From: Caldilineaceae bacterium
GTDB taxonomy: Bacteria > Chloroflexota > Anaerolineae > Caldilineales > Caldilineaceae
Direction: 5' to 3'
Assembly (NCBI GenBank): GCA_022821545.1
Contig: JAJEDJ010000021.1
Span: 1 to 59,172 of the forward strand
DNA length: 59,172 nt
The number at the start of each line of letters is the position of its first letter. Positions within the stretch are counted from its first letter, which is position 1. A model generated the notes under the pieces. It saw nothing but the letters and a program-made list of their open reading frames with translations, made no database searches and had not been told where the DNA came from. Below, in pieces: positions 42,020-52,803 of the stretch. Made by a program: the position numbers and the translations under genes.

Positions 42020-43219
42020 ATGAGTGAAGGATCCGGATTCACTTCGATGGCTGGGGCGCGGGCTGAAGGCGACGCCCCGGAGATCGGCGTCGGTATGCTG
42101 GGCTATGCCTTTATGGGCAAGGCCCACAGCCACGCCATGTTGAACATCGCCCACATGATGTACCCCCCGCCGGCCGTGCCCAAACTGGTGGGCATCGCAG
42201 GACGCGACGAACAGGCTGTAGCGGAGGCGGCCAGGCGCTACGGCTACGACGGCTACTACACGGACTGGCGCGCGATGCTCGACAACGACGACATCCAGCT
42301 GTTCGATAACGGCGGGCCCAACGATACCCACGCCGACCCCTGCATCCTGGCCGCCGAACGCGGCAAGCACATCCTGTGTGAGAAGCCGCTGGCGCGCACC
42401 GCCGATGAAGCCCAGAACATGGTGGAAGCCGTGCAGAAGGCGGGCGTCAAAAACATGGTCGCCTTCAACTATCGCTTTGTGCCCGCAATCCGGCAGATTC
42501 GAAAGCTGGTGGATTCCGGCCTGCTCGGCCAAATCTACCACTTCCGCGCCGTCTACCTGCAAGAGTGGGTGATGGCCCACTACGACCTGCCGATGATCTG
42601 GCGGCTGCAGAAGTCCGTGGCCGGCAGCGGCGCCCTGGGAGACCTGGGCGCCCACATTATCGATCTGGGCCGCTATCTGGTCGGCGAAATCAAGAGCGTG
42701 TCCGGTATGACCCGCACCTTCATCGACGAACGCCCCTGGGACGATGGCACAATGGGCAAGGTCGATGTCGACGACGCCTTTACCGCCCTGCTCGAGTTCG
42801 ATAACGGCGCGATCGGTACGGTTGAGGCCAGCCGCTTTGCCGCCGGGCGCAAGAACGGACAGCGCCTCGAAATCAATGCCGAAAAAGCGAGCATCGTCTT
42901 CAATCTGGAGCGTCTGAACGAGCTGGAGATCTTCTGGGTAGGCGACGAACCGGCTGAAGCCCAGGGCTTCCGCAACGTGCTCGTCTCTGAGCCGTTCCAC
43001 CCCTGGTGGGAGAACTGGTGGCCCCAGGGTCACATGATCGGCTGGGAGCACACCTTCGTGCATGAGATTACGCACCTGTTGGACTGCATCGTCAACGACG
43101 GAGACGTTGCTCCAATCGGCGCCGATTTCGTCGACGGCTATCGCAACGCCGTAATCTGTGACGCCATCCTCGAGTCGGCGGCCAGCGGTCGCCACGTGGA
43201 CTGCGTTTACGCCGCCTGA
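42020..43219 (+). CDS. Gfo/Idh/MocA family oxidoreductase
   Basis: This is a 399-residue NAD(P)-dependent sugar or cyclitol dehydrogenase. The Rossmann start is G-V-G-M-L-G-Y-A-F-M-G-K near residue 22. The catalytic E-K-P-L motif lies near 119, and G-D-L-G-A-H-I-I-D near 210 supplies substrate-binding Asp and His. It follows the isomerase gene after a repeat-containing spacer. The ATG is preceded by AGAGGGA. Its neighbours point to oxidation of a sugar handled by the upstream isomerase (inference). Confidence 0.88.
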   Translation: MSEGSGFTSMAGARAEGDAPEIGVGMLGYAFMGKAHSHAMLNIAHMMYPPPAVPKLVGIAGRDEQAVAEAARRYGYDGYYTDWRAMLDNDDIQLFDNGGPNDTHADPCILAAERGKHILCEKPLARTADEAQNMVEAVQKAGVKNMVAFNYRFVPAIRQIRKLVDSGLLGQIYHFRAVYLQEWVMAHYDLPMIWRLQKSVAGSGALGDLGAHIIDLGRYLVGEIKSVSGMTRTFIDERPWDDGTMGKVDVDDAFTALLEFDNGAIGTVEASRFAAGRKNGQRLEINAEKASIVFNLERLNELEIFWVGDEPAEAQGFRNVLVSEPFHPWWENWWPQGHMIGWEHTFVHEITHLLDCIVNDGDVAPIGADFVDGYRNAVICDAILESAASGRHVDCVYAA

Positions 43220-43402
43220 CCGGCTGCACTTCGATTCGGACGATTCGGGGCGGGACGCCTGCCGGCTTCCCCCCCGATACCTTCGACCCTCGTCACCGTC
43301 AATCCCCTCCCCGGCACGCGCCGAGCAGTGGGCGCGCCTGGCAATGGCGCCCCCGCAACCACACCAGGATCTGCCGCAGACTGGGCATACAGGAAGCCAG
43401 CC

Positions 43403-44518
<1,116 letters not shown>

Positions 44519-44641
44519 CATTTCCGTCAAGCGCCCGCAGTCGACTTGACGGCTCGCCCATCGGTCCCGTTCTTCGTGCGAGGAAGTCCGGCGCCTTCAG
44601 CTGGACGGTAAGTAGAATTAGCCCCCCTGAGGAGGTCCTCT

Positions 44642-45418
44642 ATGGCAAAGAAGCGGGGAAAGCCCTCCTTTATCGGCATTGACCTGGCCTGGAGCGACAG
44701 GAACCCCTCGGGCGTTGCCGCGATCAGGGACGGGCGCCTGGTTGCCAGCTCAGGCGGACTGCGCAAGATGTCTGAGATCCTCGACTTCGTCGGCGAACAT
44801 CTCTCCCGCCGCAATGGGTCGATCGTGGCCGTCGATGCGCCCCTGAGGGTACCCAATGAGACGGGAACCAGGCCGTGCGACCGTGCCCTGTCTGCCGACT
44901 GGCGTCCTTATCAGGCCGGGGCCTATCCCGCGAACAGGAAGCTGCTGGCGCGCGATGGCGTTGTGCGCGGCGAAGCCCTGACCGCGGCCCTGTCTGAACG
45001 GTTCAAATTCTACGAATCGGACGTGATTCCCCGGCGCACCCAGGCGCGGCTGGTGTGCGAAGTATATCCTCATCCGGCCCTGGTCAGTCTGTTCGGCCTT
45101 GACCGAATCCTCAAGTATAAACGTGGTCGGGGGCGTCCCTTGGAAGAGCGTTGGTCGGAGTTTGACCGCTATCGCAAGCTGCTGCGTAAGCTGCGCAAGG
45201 CCGACCCGCGCCTGCGCCGGACCAGGCGCCTGCTCAAAAATACCGAGGTGTACGGCCTGCGCGGCGCCGCTCTTCAGGCCTATGAGGACGCGCTCGATGC
45301 CGTAACCTGCGCCTACATCGCCTCCTACTTCTGGAGGCACGGCCCCCGCGCCGTCACCCGCTACGGCGCACTCGACGAGGGCCACATTCTGGTGCCGCAG
45401 CCGGCAAGATTCCGCTAA
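44642..45418 (+). CDS. DUF429 family protein (RNase H-like fold)
   Basis: This is a 258-residue protein with the DUF429 start F-I-G-I-D-L-A-W near residue 10 and V-A-V-D-A-P-L near 62, both giving acidic residues placed as in RNase H-like or actin-like nucleases. R-P-C-D-R near 79, E-V-Y-P-H-P near 141 and A-Y-E-D-A-L-D-A-V near 212 are family features. The biochemical role is unproven; predicted nuclease. GAGGAGG precedes the ATG by several bases. It converges with glnS (15-bp gap). Confidence 0.82.
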   Translation: MAKKRGKPSFIGIDLAWSDRNPSGVAAIRDGRLVASSGGLRKMSEILDFVGEHLSRRNGSIVAVDAPLRVPNETGTRPCDRALSADWRPYQAGAYPANRKLLARDGVVRGEALTAALSERFKFYESDVIPRRTQARLVCEVYPHPALVSLFGLDRILKYKRGRGRPLEERWSEFDRYRKLLRKLRKADPRLRRTRRLLKNTEVYGLRGAALQAYEDALDAVTCAYIASYFWRHGPRAVTRYGALDEGHILVPQPARFR

Positions 45419-45433
45419 GCGCCGCCTGTGCCT

Positions 45434-47143
45434 CTACGACCTGCTCCCCCCGCCCTTCCCCCTCCCGCGCGATCCCTGCATCTTCGCCCATGAATCGCGC
45501 AGCGTAATCGTGCGGTTGAAGACAAGCCGGTCTCCCGCGCTGTCGGGATCCAGACAGAAGTAACCCTTGCGCTCAAACTGCACCGTCTGCCCCACGTCGA
45601 GGTCCAGCGCGCTCGGCTCAAGTTGGACGCGGTCCAGCACCGTCAACGAATTCGCCGACAGACTGGCCATGTAGTCCTGGCCCTCCGGCACGTCGTAGGG
45701 ATTCTCGACGTTGAAGAGACGGTCATAAAGCCGCACTTCGGCGGGTACTGCGTGGTCCGCGCTGACCCAGTGGACCGTGCCCCGCACTTTGCGGCCGTCG
45801 GGAGCATAGCCGCCCCTGGTCTCCGGGTCGTAAGTGCAGAGCAGGGCAACGACCTCGCCCTGCTCGTTCTTGATCACCTCCTCGCAGCGAACGAAGAAAC
45901 CCCAGCGGAGACGGACCTCCCGGCCGGGCGCCATGCGATAAAACCGCCGCGGCGGGTCCTCCATGAAATCGTCCCGATCGATGTACAGGTTGCGGCTGAA
46001 CGGGACCGGCCGCGTGCCCGCGCTCTCATCCTCCGGATTGTTCACCGCGTCCAGCCATTCGGTCTCGCCTTCGGGGTAGTTCGTGATCACCACTGGCAGG
46101 GGATCGAGTACGCCCATCACGCGCATCGCCGTGCTGTTCAGCTCCTGTCGAATGAAGTGCTCCAGCAGCTCGATCTCAACCGTGCTGTTCGTGCGCGCGA
46201 TACCGACGTGTTGACACAGGTCGCGCAGGGCTTTGGGCGGCACGCCCCGCCGCCGTTGACCTGCCAGCGTCGGCATGCGCGGGTCGTCCCAGCCGTCAAC
46301 ATGGCCTTCTTCGACAAGACGCATGAGGCGCCTCTTGCTCGTCACCGTGTACGTGAACTCCAGCTTGGCGAACTCGATCTGGCGGGGATGGTAGACACCC
46401 AGCGACTCCAGGTACCAGTCGTACAGCGGGCGGTGGTTCAGATACTCGAGCGAACACAGCGAATGCGTCACGCCCTCGATCGAATCGGACTGGCCGTGCG
46501 CCCAGTCGTACATCGGGTAGATGCACCACCTGTCGCCCGTGCGCTGGTGCTCCGCATGGCGGATGCGGTACATGACGGGGTCGCGCAGGTTTATGTTGGG
46601 CGCGCTCATATCGATCTTGGCGCGCAGCACGCGGGCGCCGTCGGGAAACTCGCCCGCCTTCATCCTCTGGAACAGGTCCAGGTTCTCCTCCACCGACCGG
46701 TCCCGGTAGGGGCTGTTGGTGCCCGGCTCAGTCAGAGTGCCGCGATGAGCGCGAATCTCTTCCTGGCTGAGATCGTCAACGTAGGCATGTCCATCCCGGA
46801 TGAGCTGGAGCGCCCACTCGTAGAGCTGGTCGAAATAGTCGGACGCATAGAGGACGTTGTCCGGCTCGTAGCCGAGCCAGCGGATGTCCTTCAGCTGGGC
46901 TTCGACAAACTCCTGCTCCTCCTTGAGGGGATTCGTGTCGTCGAAGCGCAGATTGCAGGGGCCGCCGAACTCCGCGGCTACCTCGAAGTTCAATCCGATC
47001 GCCTTGGGATGCCCAATGTGAAGGTAGCCGTTGGGCTCGGGCGGGAAGCGCGTTTGAAAGCGCCCGTTGAAACGCCCGCTGGCAATGTCGTCCGCAATCG
47101 CCTCGCGAATGAAGTCCTTTGCCGCCACCGTAGAACTGCTCAT
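45434..47143 (-). CDS. glnS: Glutaminyl-tRNA synthetase
   Basis: This is a 569-residue class Ic synthetase. The N-terminus [12 protein letters not shown] (HIGH motif near residue 44) and V-T-S-K-R-R-L near 273 (family V-M-S-K-R, with Thr for Met) define the active site. The C-terminal anticodon-binding beta-barrels follow (about 340-555). The tail is Gly/Arg/Lys-rich. Unlike many bacteria that use the amidotransferase route, this organism charges tRNA-Gln directly, a gene often spread by transfer (known for the family). The ATG at 47143 has a GGGGAG site; a longer start (47161) is less supported. Confidence 0.95.
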   Translation of the reverse strand: MSSSTVAAKDFIREAIADDIASGRFNGRFQTRFPPEPNGYLHIGHPKAIGLNFEVAAEFGGPCNLRFDDTNPLKEEQEFVEAQLKDIRWLGYEPDNVLYASDYFDQLYEWALQLIRDGHAYVDDLSQEEIRAHRGTLTEPGTNSPYRDRSVEENLDLFQRMKAGEFPDGARVLRAKIDMSAPNINLRDPVMYRIRHAEHQRTGDRWCIYPMYDWAHGQSDSIEGVTHSLCSLEYLNHRPLYDWYLESLGVYHPRQIEFAKLEFTYTVTSKRRLMRLVEEGHVDGWDDPRMPTLAGQRRRGVPPKALRDLCQHVGIARTNSTVEIELLEHFIRQELNSTAMRVMGVLDPLPVVITNYPEGETEWLDAVNNPEDESAGTRPVPFSRNLYIDRDDFMEDPPRRFYRMAPGREVRLRWGFFVRCEEVIKNEQGEVVALLCTYDPETRGGYAPDGRKVRGTVHWVSADHAVPAEVRLYDRLFNVENPYDVPEGQDYMASLSANSLTVLDRVQLEPSALDLDVGQTVQFERKGYFCLDPDSAGDRLVFNRTITLRDSWAKMQGSRGRGKGGGSRS

Positions 47144-47237
47144 AACTGCTCCCCGGGCCAACGGACGAACCGCCCGATTTCAACTGCCCTCAAATCTGTT
47201 GTGGTCAAACCCTGATTTTCCACCGTCACAACAAAAC

Positions 47238-47267
47238 AATATACATTACCTTCACCGCGCCGGGCAA
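47238..47267 (-). promoter_or_regulatory. Candidate promoter of glnS
   Basis: On the minus strand, TTGCCC (47267-47262), an 18-bp spacer and TATATT (47243-47238) lie in the 210-bp spacer upstream of glnS. The leader would be about 88 nt. Confidence 0.45.
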
Positions 47268-47353
47268 GAAACTGCTGTTCGCTAAGCGTTGAGGCAGAGA
47301 CACCTGGAGCCGGCGTCGTTCTCAGACAGCTGCCTTCCGCTCGCCGCGTCCCG

Positions 47354-48199
47354 TCAGATGCCGCTGGAGGCGGAAAACCCGCCGTCTACGGGGACGACAA
47401 TGCCTGTAACGAAACGGGACCCGTCGCTGGCCAGCCAGATCGCAGTGCCTGTCAGTTCCTCCGGTTCGCCAAAACGCCCCATCGGCGTATGATCTACGAT
47501 CTGCTGACCGCGCTCGCTCAGGGCAGGGCCGTCCCCCGGGAGGGTCGGGGCGTCCTCATTGATCAACAGGGCCCGGTTCTGTTCGCCGATGAAGAAGCCG
47601 GGCGCAATCGCATTCACGCGCATGCCCGGCCCGTGCTTTTCCGCCAGGTCCACGGACAGCCAGCGGGTCAGGTTGTCGACCGCCGCCTTGGCCGCGGAAT
47701 AGCCCATCACCCGCGTCAGGACCTTCTGCGAGGCCATCGACGAAATGTTGATGATCGAGCCTTTTCCCTGCTCCGCCATCGATTCGCCGAAAATCTGAAT
47801 CGGCAGTACCGTGCCCGTGAAATTCAGACCCACGACGCCTTCCAGCGCGCTGCGCGGCACATTGAAAAAAGTAAGGTCGCCGAAGACCGTGGCGTCAGGC
47901 CGGTTGCCGCCGGCGGCGTTGATCAGAACGTCCACGCCTCCCCACTCGTCAAGTAGAATCTGTCGCGCCGCTCGCAGGCTGCCCTCATCCAGTACGTCCG
48001 CCGCCAGGGGAATGGCATCGTGGCCGGCCGCCGCGATTTCGCCCGCCACCTCGTTGGCTATGGCCTCCCGCCGGCCCAATATCGCCACGCGCGCGCCTGC
48101 CCCGGCCAGACCCCGCGCCATCGCGCCGCCCAGGACGCCTGTGCCCCCGGTGATGACGGCAACCTTCCCGTCCAGTCTGAACTGTTCCGTTGAACTCAT
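47354..48199 (-). CDS. SDR oxidoreductase, fructuronate reductase/D-mannonate oxidoreductase-like
   Basis: This 281-residue short-chain dehydrogenase has T-G-G-T-G-V-L-G-G near residue 17, N-A-A-G-G near 93 and the catalytic S, Y-S-A-A-K at about 165-169. The ending (H-T-P-M-G-R-F-G-E-P-E-E-L, F-V-T-G, V-D-G-G-F-S-A-S-S-G-I) is characteristic of the SDR-type D-mannonate oxidoreductase group, which converts fructuronate to mannonate. It is divergent from uxaC, whose product is the presumed substrate, supporting a hexuronate pathway. The region between them is 134 bp and could carry a shared control site. Confidence 0.8.
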   Translation of the reverse strand: MSSTEQFRLDGKVAVITGGTGVLGGAMARGLAGAGARVAILGRREAIANEVAGEIAAAGHDAIPLAADVLDEGSLRAARQILLDEWGGVDVLINAAGGNRPDATVFGDLTFFNVPRSALEGVVGLNFTGTVLPIQIFGESMAEQGKGSIINISSMASQKVLTRVMGYSAAKAAVDNLTRWLSVDLAEKHGPGMRVNAIAPGFFIGEQNRALLINEDAPTLPGDGPALSERGQQIVDHTPMGRFGEPEELTGTAIWLASDGSRFVTGIVVPVDGGFSASSGI

Positions 48200-48333
48200 G
48201 GCCGTCTCCTCGCCCTATGTGCATTTTTTCAGCTATAATCAGTGGAAAATAAGAATCGGACCGGCGCCTGTTACACAGCCTGTCCCCTCTTTTCGATCTG
48301 CTTCCTGCTCCCTGTGAGCGAAAGGAATCTTCT

Positions 48334-49776
48334 GTGAATTCGTCTCTACGCGACTATATGCCGGATCGGGCCGACCGCTATTTCAGCGGCGGCAGCGGCC
48401 AGAGATCGGTGGCGCGCGCACTGTTTGAAACTGTGGCCGGCCTTCCTCTCATCTGTCCCCACGGCCACGTTGACCCCCTGCTGTTCGCCGATGCCGCCTA
48501 CCATTTCGAATCGCCGGCCGAGCTCTTCCTGATCCCGGACCACTATGTCTTTCGGATGCTGTACTCGCAGGGCGTTCCCCTTGAAGCCCAGGGTGTTCCC
48601 ATGAACGAGGGCGAAGACAACGCCGCCGTCGAATCGGATCATCGCAAAATCTGGCAGACCTTCGCCGAAAACTACCATCTGTTTCAAGGTACGCCCACCG
48701 GCCTCTGGCTGCGCGACGAGCTCCACGACCTGTTTGGCGTCACCGAAAAACTGACCCCTGCCAACGCCCAAACGGTCTACGACACGATATCGGAGCGCTT
48801 GGCCGCCCCCGACTTCACGCCCCGCAATCTGTATGAACAGTTTCGGGTGGAAGCGCTGACGACCACCGACGCGGCCACCGATACCCTCGAGCATCACCGG
48901 GCCATCCGGGAATCGGACTGGGACGGGCGCATCTACCCCACATTCCGCCCCGACAAGGTCGTGAACGGGATCGATCAGCCGCAATGGAACGAACAGATCG
49001 GCCTGCTGCGCGCTGTGTCCGGCGTCGATATTGTCGATTACCCCTCATACATAAGCGCGCTGGAGCAGCGCCGCGACTTCTTCAGAGCGATGGGCGCGAC
49101 CGCTACCGACCACGCCGCGGAAACGCCCTTTACCGTGCTCCTCTCGCCCTACGAGGCGGAGGCGATCTTCCAGCGGGGCCTTGCCGGCGGCGCGTCTGCC
49201 GGCGACGCCCGCCTCTTCACCGCTCACATGCTGGTTGAAATGGCCCGCATGAGCGGCGAGGACGGGCTGGTCATGCAGCTCCACACCGGCTCCGTCCGCA
49301 ATCACAACAGCGCGCTGTTCCGGCGCTTCGGCGCCGACAAGGGCGCTGACATCCCCCACCGCCTTGACTTCACCCACAACCTGAAACCGCTCCTGGACCG
49401 CTTCGGCGCCCATCCGTCACTGCGCCTGGTTCTCTTCACGCTGGACGAATCGACCAGCGCCCGGGAGCTTGCCCCCCTGGCCGGCCACTACCCGGTCCTG
49501 CGTATTGGCCCGCCCTGGTGGTTCTACGACAGCATCAACGGAATGCGAAACTTCTTCGCGCAGGTGATGGAGACTGCCGGCATATACAACACTGTCGGCT
49601 TCAATGACGATACCCGGGCCTTCGCCTCCATCCCGACCCGCCATGAGCTCTGGCGGCGCATCGCCTGCGACTGGCTTGCCTCACTGCTCGTGGAGGGCCA
49701 GATCGACGACGAGGACGCCTTCGCCATGGCGCATGCCCTGTCGTATGGCCTTGCCAAGGAGACCTACAGGTTGTAG
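48334..49776 (+). CDS. uxaC: Glucuronate isomerase
   Basis: This 480-residue amidohydrolase-like enzyme isomerises D-glucuronate to D-fructuronate (and galacturonate to tagaturonate). The metal motif C-P-H-G-H-V-D-P lies near residue 45. H-T-G-S-V-R-N-H-N near 316, L-D-E-S near 370 and G-F-N-D-D-T-R-A-F near 425 are family features. Length fits (about 470). The GTG start has an AAAGGA site. A TATAAT at 48234-48239 lies upstream without a clear -35. It is divergent from the SDR and convergent with the semialdehyde dehydrogenase. Confidence 0.94.
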   Translation: MNSSLRDYMPDRADRYFSGGSGQRSVARALFETVAGLPLICPHGHVDPLLFADAAYHFESPAELFLIPDHYVFRMLYSQGVPLEAQGVPMNEGEDNAAVESDHRKIWQTFAENYHLFQGTPTGLWLRDELHDLFGVTEKLTPANAQTVYDTISERLAAPDFTPRNLYEQFRVEALTTTDAATDTLEHHRAIRESDWDGRIYPTFRPDKVVNGIDQPQWNEQIGLLRAVSGVDIVDYPSYISALEQRRDFFRAMGATATDHAAETPFTVLLSPYEAEAIFQRGLAGGASAGDARLFTAHMLVEMARMSGEDGLVMQLHTGSVRNHNSALFRRFGADKGADIPHRLDFTHNLKPLLDRFGAHPSLRLVLFTLDESTSARELAPLAGHYPVLRIGPPWWFYDSINGMRNFFAQVMETAGIYNTVGFNDDTRAFASIPTRHELWRRIACDWLASLLVEGQIDDEDAFAMAHALSYGLAKETYRL

Positions 49777-49784
49777 GGCCGCCC

Positions 49785-49826
49785 CACTGCCTCTCGAGCA
49801 CTGCCTATCGAGCACTGCCTGTCGCG
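49785..49826. repeat. Three 14-bp tandem repeats after uxaC
   Basis: Units CACTGCCTCTCGAG (49785-49798), CACTGCCTATCGAG (49799-49812) and CACTGCCTGTCGCG (49813-49826) lie in the 73-bp spacer between convergent uxaC and the aldehyde dehydrogenase gene. The first two differ at one base. Confidence 0.8.
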
Positions 49827-49849
49827 CCTCGCGCTCCGCCGCTAAGGCG

Positions 49850-51439
49850 TCACGCGCCGACGTCCGCCTGCGTCCACGCCTGGTCCACCAGCCGCCACAT
49901 CTCTCCCGTCGGATTCTTGTCCTGCAGCTCCGGCGGCAGCCGGTGTTGGCGCACATTGTCATAACTGTATAGCGCGGCGAAACGGCGGATGCTCGCCGGA
50001 ATGCCGACCGATGTGAATCCCGGATGTCCCGTGGCGGGGAAGGGCCCGCCGTGGTTCATCGCTGCCGAGACGGCCACACCGGTGGGCATCTTGTCGTTCA
50101 GGAGTCGGCCCACCTTCGCGCGCAGCAGAGGCGCCAGCCGGTCGTACAGCTGATCGTCCGCACCGCCGCTGTCCGTGTAGAGGCAGCCGGTCAGGTTGCC
50201 CTCGAAGCGCCCGATTATCTGCTCCATCTGGGCCGCGTTCTTCGCCAGGATCACCAGCGAGCAAGGGCCGAACGCCTCCGTCTGCATCGCCTCCGGATTG
50301 GAAAGAAACTCGTCTCCCGACACCGTCAGCAAGGTATTCCGGTAGAAAAAGCCGGGCCCGTCGGCCGCTGACCCGCCCGCCACGACTTTGGCGCCGTTAC
50401 TTGACAGGATCTGAAGCGATTCGTCCATCCCTTCCGAGACGCCGCGGTTGAGCAGGACACCGGCCGCGCCCTCCTCGAAGAGCGCCGCCGACTGTTCAAC
50501 AAAGGTCTCGGACGCCTCCCCCGCCAGCGTCAGCACGAGGCCCGGGTTGGTGCAGAACTGGCCGGTCCCCATGGAACAGGAAGTGAAGAACTCCTCCGCG
50601 ATCTCCTGCGACCGTTCGACGAGCGCCCCGGGCAGCAGAAGAATCGGGTTGATGCTGGACATCTCCAGGTATATCGGTTTGCCGTGGCGGTCGGCGACCT
50701 CCTTCAGCCGCATCCCGCCGTCGCGGCTCCCCGTGAATCCGACGGCTGCAACGCGGGCGTCCGCGACCAGGTCATAGCCGTATGCCGACTTGAAGCGATA
50801 GATCAGCTGTACCAGCCCCCTCGGCGCCCCTGTCTCGCGCATAGCTTCGAGGGCGGCTTCAGCCAGCAGCTGGCTGGTGCGCGAATGGCTGGAGTGCGCC
50901 TTGGCGATGACCGGGCTGCCGGCCGCGATGGCCGCGGCAAAATCGCCTCCGGCGGCGCCATTGAAGGCAAAGGGAAAGTTGTTCGGCCCGAAGACGACGA
51001 CCGCGCCGGGCAGAGGGCCGTAGCAGGAGCGGATGTTGGCCGCCGTGTCGATCGTGGCCTGGCGCCATGAACGCGCCCGCACCGCCGCTGCCGCCTGCCT
51101 CAGTTGATCGGTCGTGCGGGGAAGCTCGATGGCTTTCAGACGGGTGGGCGCCGGCAGGCCGGTCTCCAGGTGCGCCGTTTCCACGAGAACGTCGGCCCGC
51201 CCTTCGATGCCGGCGGCGTACGCGTCCAGAAACGCGGCCAGAAGTTGCCGGGGAGCCTCGCGCAGCTCAGCCGCGGCGTCTGCGGCCGCCTGCAGGACGG
51301 CCTCGATGTCATCCCATTCGGAGTAGGGAAAAGCCCATGGCAGCCTTTCCCCGGTCATGGGATTGGTGGAATGGTAGCTGCCGGTCGGATTGGCGGCAGC
51401 GCGGAACTCTCCGTTGATCAGCAGCGGTTGCAATGACAT
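49850..51439 (-). CDS. Aldehyde dehydrogenase, alpha-ketoglutarate semialdehyde (2,5-dioxovalerate) type
   Basis: This is a 529-residue NAD(P)-dependent aldehyde dehydrogenase. F-G-P-N-N-F-P-F-A-F-N near residue 147 and K-A-H-S-S-H-S near 178 belong to the ketoglutarate-semialdehyde subgroup. Catalytic Glu is in L-E-M-S-S-I-N-P near 262 and catalytic Cys in G-Q-F-C-T-N-P near 299. It would oxidise 2,5-dioxovalerate to 2-oxoglutarate, ending oxidative uronate or aldarate breakdown, which fits the neighbouring uxaC and dehydratase-like genes. A 14-bp repeat array lies just upstream of its start. Confidence 0.88.
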   Translation of the reverse strand: MSLQPLLINGEFRAAANPTGSYHSTNPMTGERLPWAFPYSEWDDIEAVLQAAADAAAELREAPRQLLAAFLDAYAAGIEGRADVLVETAHLETGLPAPTRLKAIELPRTTDQLRQAAAAVRARSWRQATIDTAANIRSCYGPLPGAVVVFGPNNFPFAFNGAAGGDFAAAIAAGSPVIAKAHSSHSRTSQLLAEAALEAMRETGAPRGLVQLIYRFKSAYGYDLVADARVAAVGFTGSRDGGMRLKEVADRHGKPIYLEMSSINPILLLPGALVERSQEIAEEFFTSCSMGTGQFCTNPGLVLTLAGEASETFVEQSAALFEEGAAGVLLNRGVSEGMDESLQILSSNGAKVVAGGSAADGPGFFYRNTLLTVSGDEFLSNPEAMQTEAFGPCSLVILAKNAAQMEQIIGRFEGNLTGCLYTDSGGADDQLYDRLAPLLRAKVGRLLNDKMPTGVAVSAAMNHGGPFPATGHPGFTSVGIPASIRRFAALYSYDNVRQHRLPPELQDKNPTGEMWRLVDQAWTQADVGA

Positions 51440-51470
51440 TTTACCTGGAAACTCCTGTCGGATTCGTCGT

Positions 51471-51568
51471 GTATCTGAACCTCTGTATCTGAACCTGCGT
51501 ATCTGAACCTGCGTATCTGAACCTTTGTACCTGAACCTCTGTATCTGATCCTCTGTATCTGAACCTGC
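51471..51568. repeat. Seven-copy 14-bp tandem repeat upstream of the aldehyde dehydrogenase gene
   Basis: Seven units of exactly 14 bp, consensus GTATCTGAACCTCT (variants end TGC, TTT; two carry one internal change), run from 51471 to 51568. They fill most of the 159-bp spacer between the dehydratase-like gene stop and the dehydrogenase start. There is no spacer diversity, so it is not CRISPR. Confidence 0.92.
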
Positions 51569-51598
51569 AATGAGAGGACGCCGCCCTCCCGTCCCGAT

Positions 51599-52762
51599 TC
51601 AGTCCACTTCTGCGGATCGTCTGTGCCAGTCTTCGGCGAAAAGATTGAAGTGGACTCTGCGGCGGGGATTGGCCGCGACGACCTCCTCGTCCAGCGTGAC
51701 GCCGAGGCCCGGACCGGATGGAAGCGCAAAGTAGCCGTCTTCGATTTCGGGGTTGCCTGGCGCCGCCTGCTTCACGTAGGCCTCGGCAAAATCGTTAAAA
51801 TGCTCCTGGATCTTGAAGTTCGGCGTGCAGGCCGCCAGGTGCAGCGCGGCCGCGGTCGAAATGGGCCCCCCCACGTTGTGGGGCGCGATCAGCATGTAAT
51901 AGGCTTCGGCCCAGGCCGCCAGCTTCTTTGTGTTGAGGATGCCGCCGAAATGCGTGATGTCGGGCTGGATGATGTCGCAGGCCTGCAGCTCGAACAGCTC
52001 GCGGTACTCGTACATCGTGTGCAGCCGTTCGCCCGTCGCCACCGGGATGCCCAGCGGCGCAATCGCGTCTGCCGCCTTCTTCTGTGCCGCGATATTCTCG
52101 GGAGGCACCGGCTCCTCCAGCCACGACGGTTTGAAGGGGGCCAGTTCACGCGCGAACTCCACCGCCGTCGCCGGGTTGAAGCGGCCGTGCATCTCGACCA
52201 GGATCTCCACGTCCGGGCCGACCGCATCGCGCACCGCCTCCACAAGACCGATAACGTAGTTCTTTTCGTCCCGCTCCATCTCGTAAAAGCCCGCGCCGAA
52301 TGGATCGAACTTGAGCGCCTTGTAGCCCTTGTCGAGCACTCTCTTGGCGGCCGCGTGGAACTCCTCCGGCGTTCGTTCGCCCGTGTACCACCCGTTGGCG
52401 TAGCCCTTGATCTGATGCCTGACCGCGCCCCCCAGCAGCTTGTATACCGGCTGGTCGAGGGCCTTGCCGATGATGTCCCAGCAGGCAACTTCGAGGAGCG
52501 CCGTAACGGTCTGCGTAATCTCCCCGGCGCGTCCGAAATCCTCGCGGAACATGCGCGCCACGAGGGCCTCCACGTTGAAGGGGTCTTCGCCGAGAATGTA
52601 GCGGGGCGCCGCCTCGCTCAGGTAGCCCAGAACGCCGTCAGTGCGGTTGAGCGCCCGGCACTCCCCCACTCCGACCAGACCGTCATCGGTCTCTACTTTG
52701 ACTATGGTCAGATTGCGCCATTCGGTGCCCAGCACCATCGGCGTCACTTTGGAGATCTTCAT
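51599..52762 (-). CDS. Mandelate racemase/muconate lactonizing family enzyme, probable acid-sugar dehydratase
   Basis: This is a 387-residue enolase-superfamily protein. Metal ligands are E-M-H-G near residue 190, L-E-E-P near 215 and G-E-R near 241. The catalytic base regions are K-F-D-P-F-G near 148 and the His/Asp dyad P-D-I-T-H-F-G-G near 268 with A-P-H-N-V-G-G-P near 293. This is the pattern of sugar-acid dehydratases (galactonate and related). The exact substrate cannot be fixed. With the semialdehyde dehydrogenase next to it, an oxidative sugar-acid route to 2-oxoglutarate is plausible. Arrays of 14-bp repeats flank it on both sides. Confidence 0.82.
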   Translation of the reverse strand: MKISKVTPMVLGTEWRNLTIVKVETDDGLVGVGECRALNRTDGVLGYLSEAAPRYILGEDPFNVEALVARMFREDFGRAGEITQTVTALLEVACWDIIGKALDQPVYKLLGGAVRHQIKGYANGWYTGERTPEEFHAAAKRVLDKGYKALKFDPFGAGFYEMERDEKNYVIGLVEAVRDAVGPDVEILVEMHGRFNPATAVEFARELAPFKPSWLEEPVPPENIAAQKKAADAIAPLGIPVATGERLHTMYEYRELFELQACDIIQPDITHFGGILNTKKLAAWAEAYYMLIAPHNVGGPISTAAALHLAACTPNFKIQEHFNDFAEAYVKQAAPGNPEIEDGYFALPSGPGLGVTLDEEVVAANPRRRVHFNLFAEDWHRRSAEVD

Positions 52763-52803
52763 TGGAGTCCTCTTTCAATGGGAACTGGTTTCAGACCTGC
52801 TGC

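Noticed and set aside
45623..47215. 530-codon frame on the plus strand opposite glnS
   Set aside because: Antisense to conserved glnS, with Arg/Ala/Val/His-rich composition typical of a shadow frame.
48234..48239. Perfect TATAAT as the uxaC promoter
   Set aside because: No acceptable -35 lies 15-19 bp upstream, so I did not list it as a promoter; it may work with an activator.
51471..51568. CRISPR array
   Set aside because: Units are contiguous 14-mers with no variable spacers, and no cas genes are nearby.
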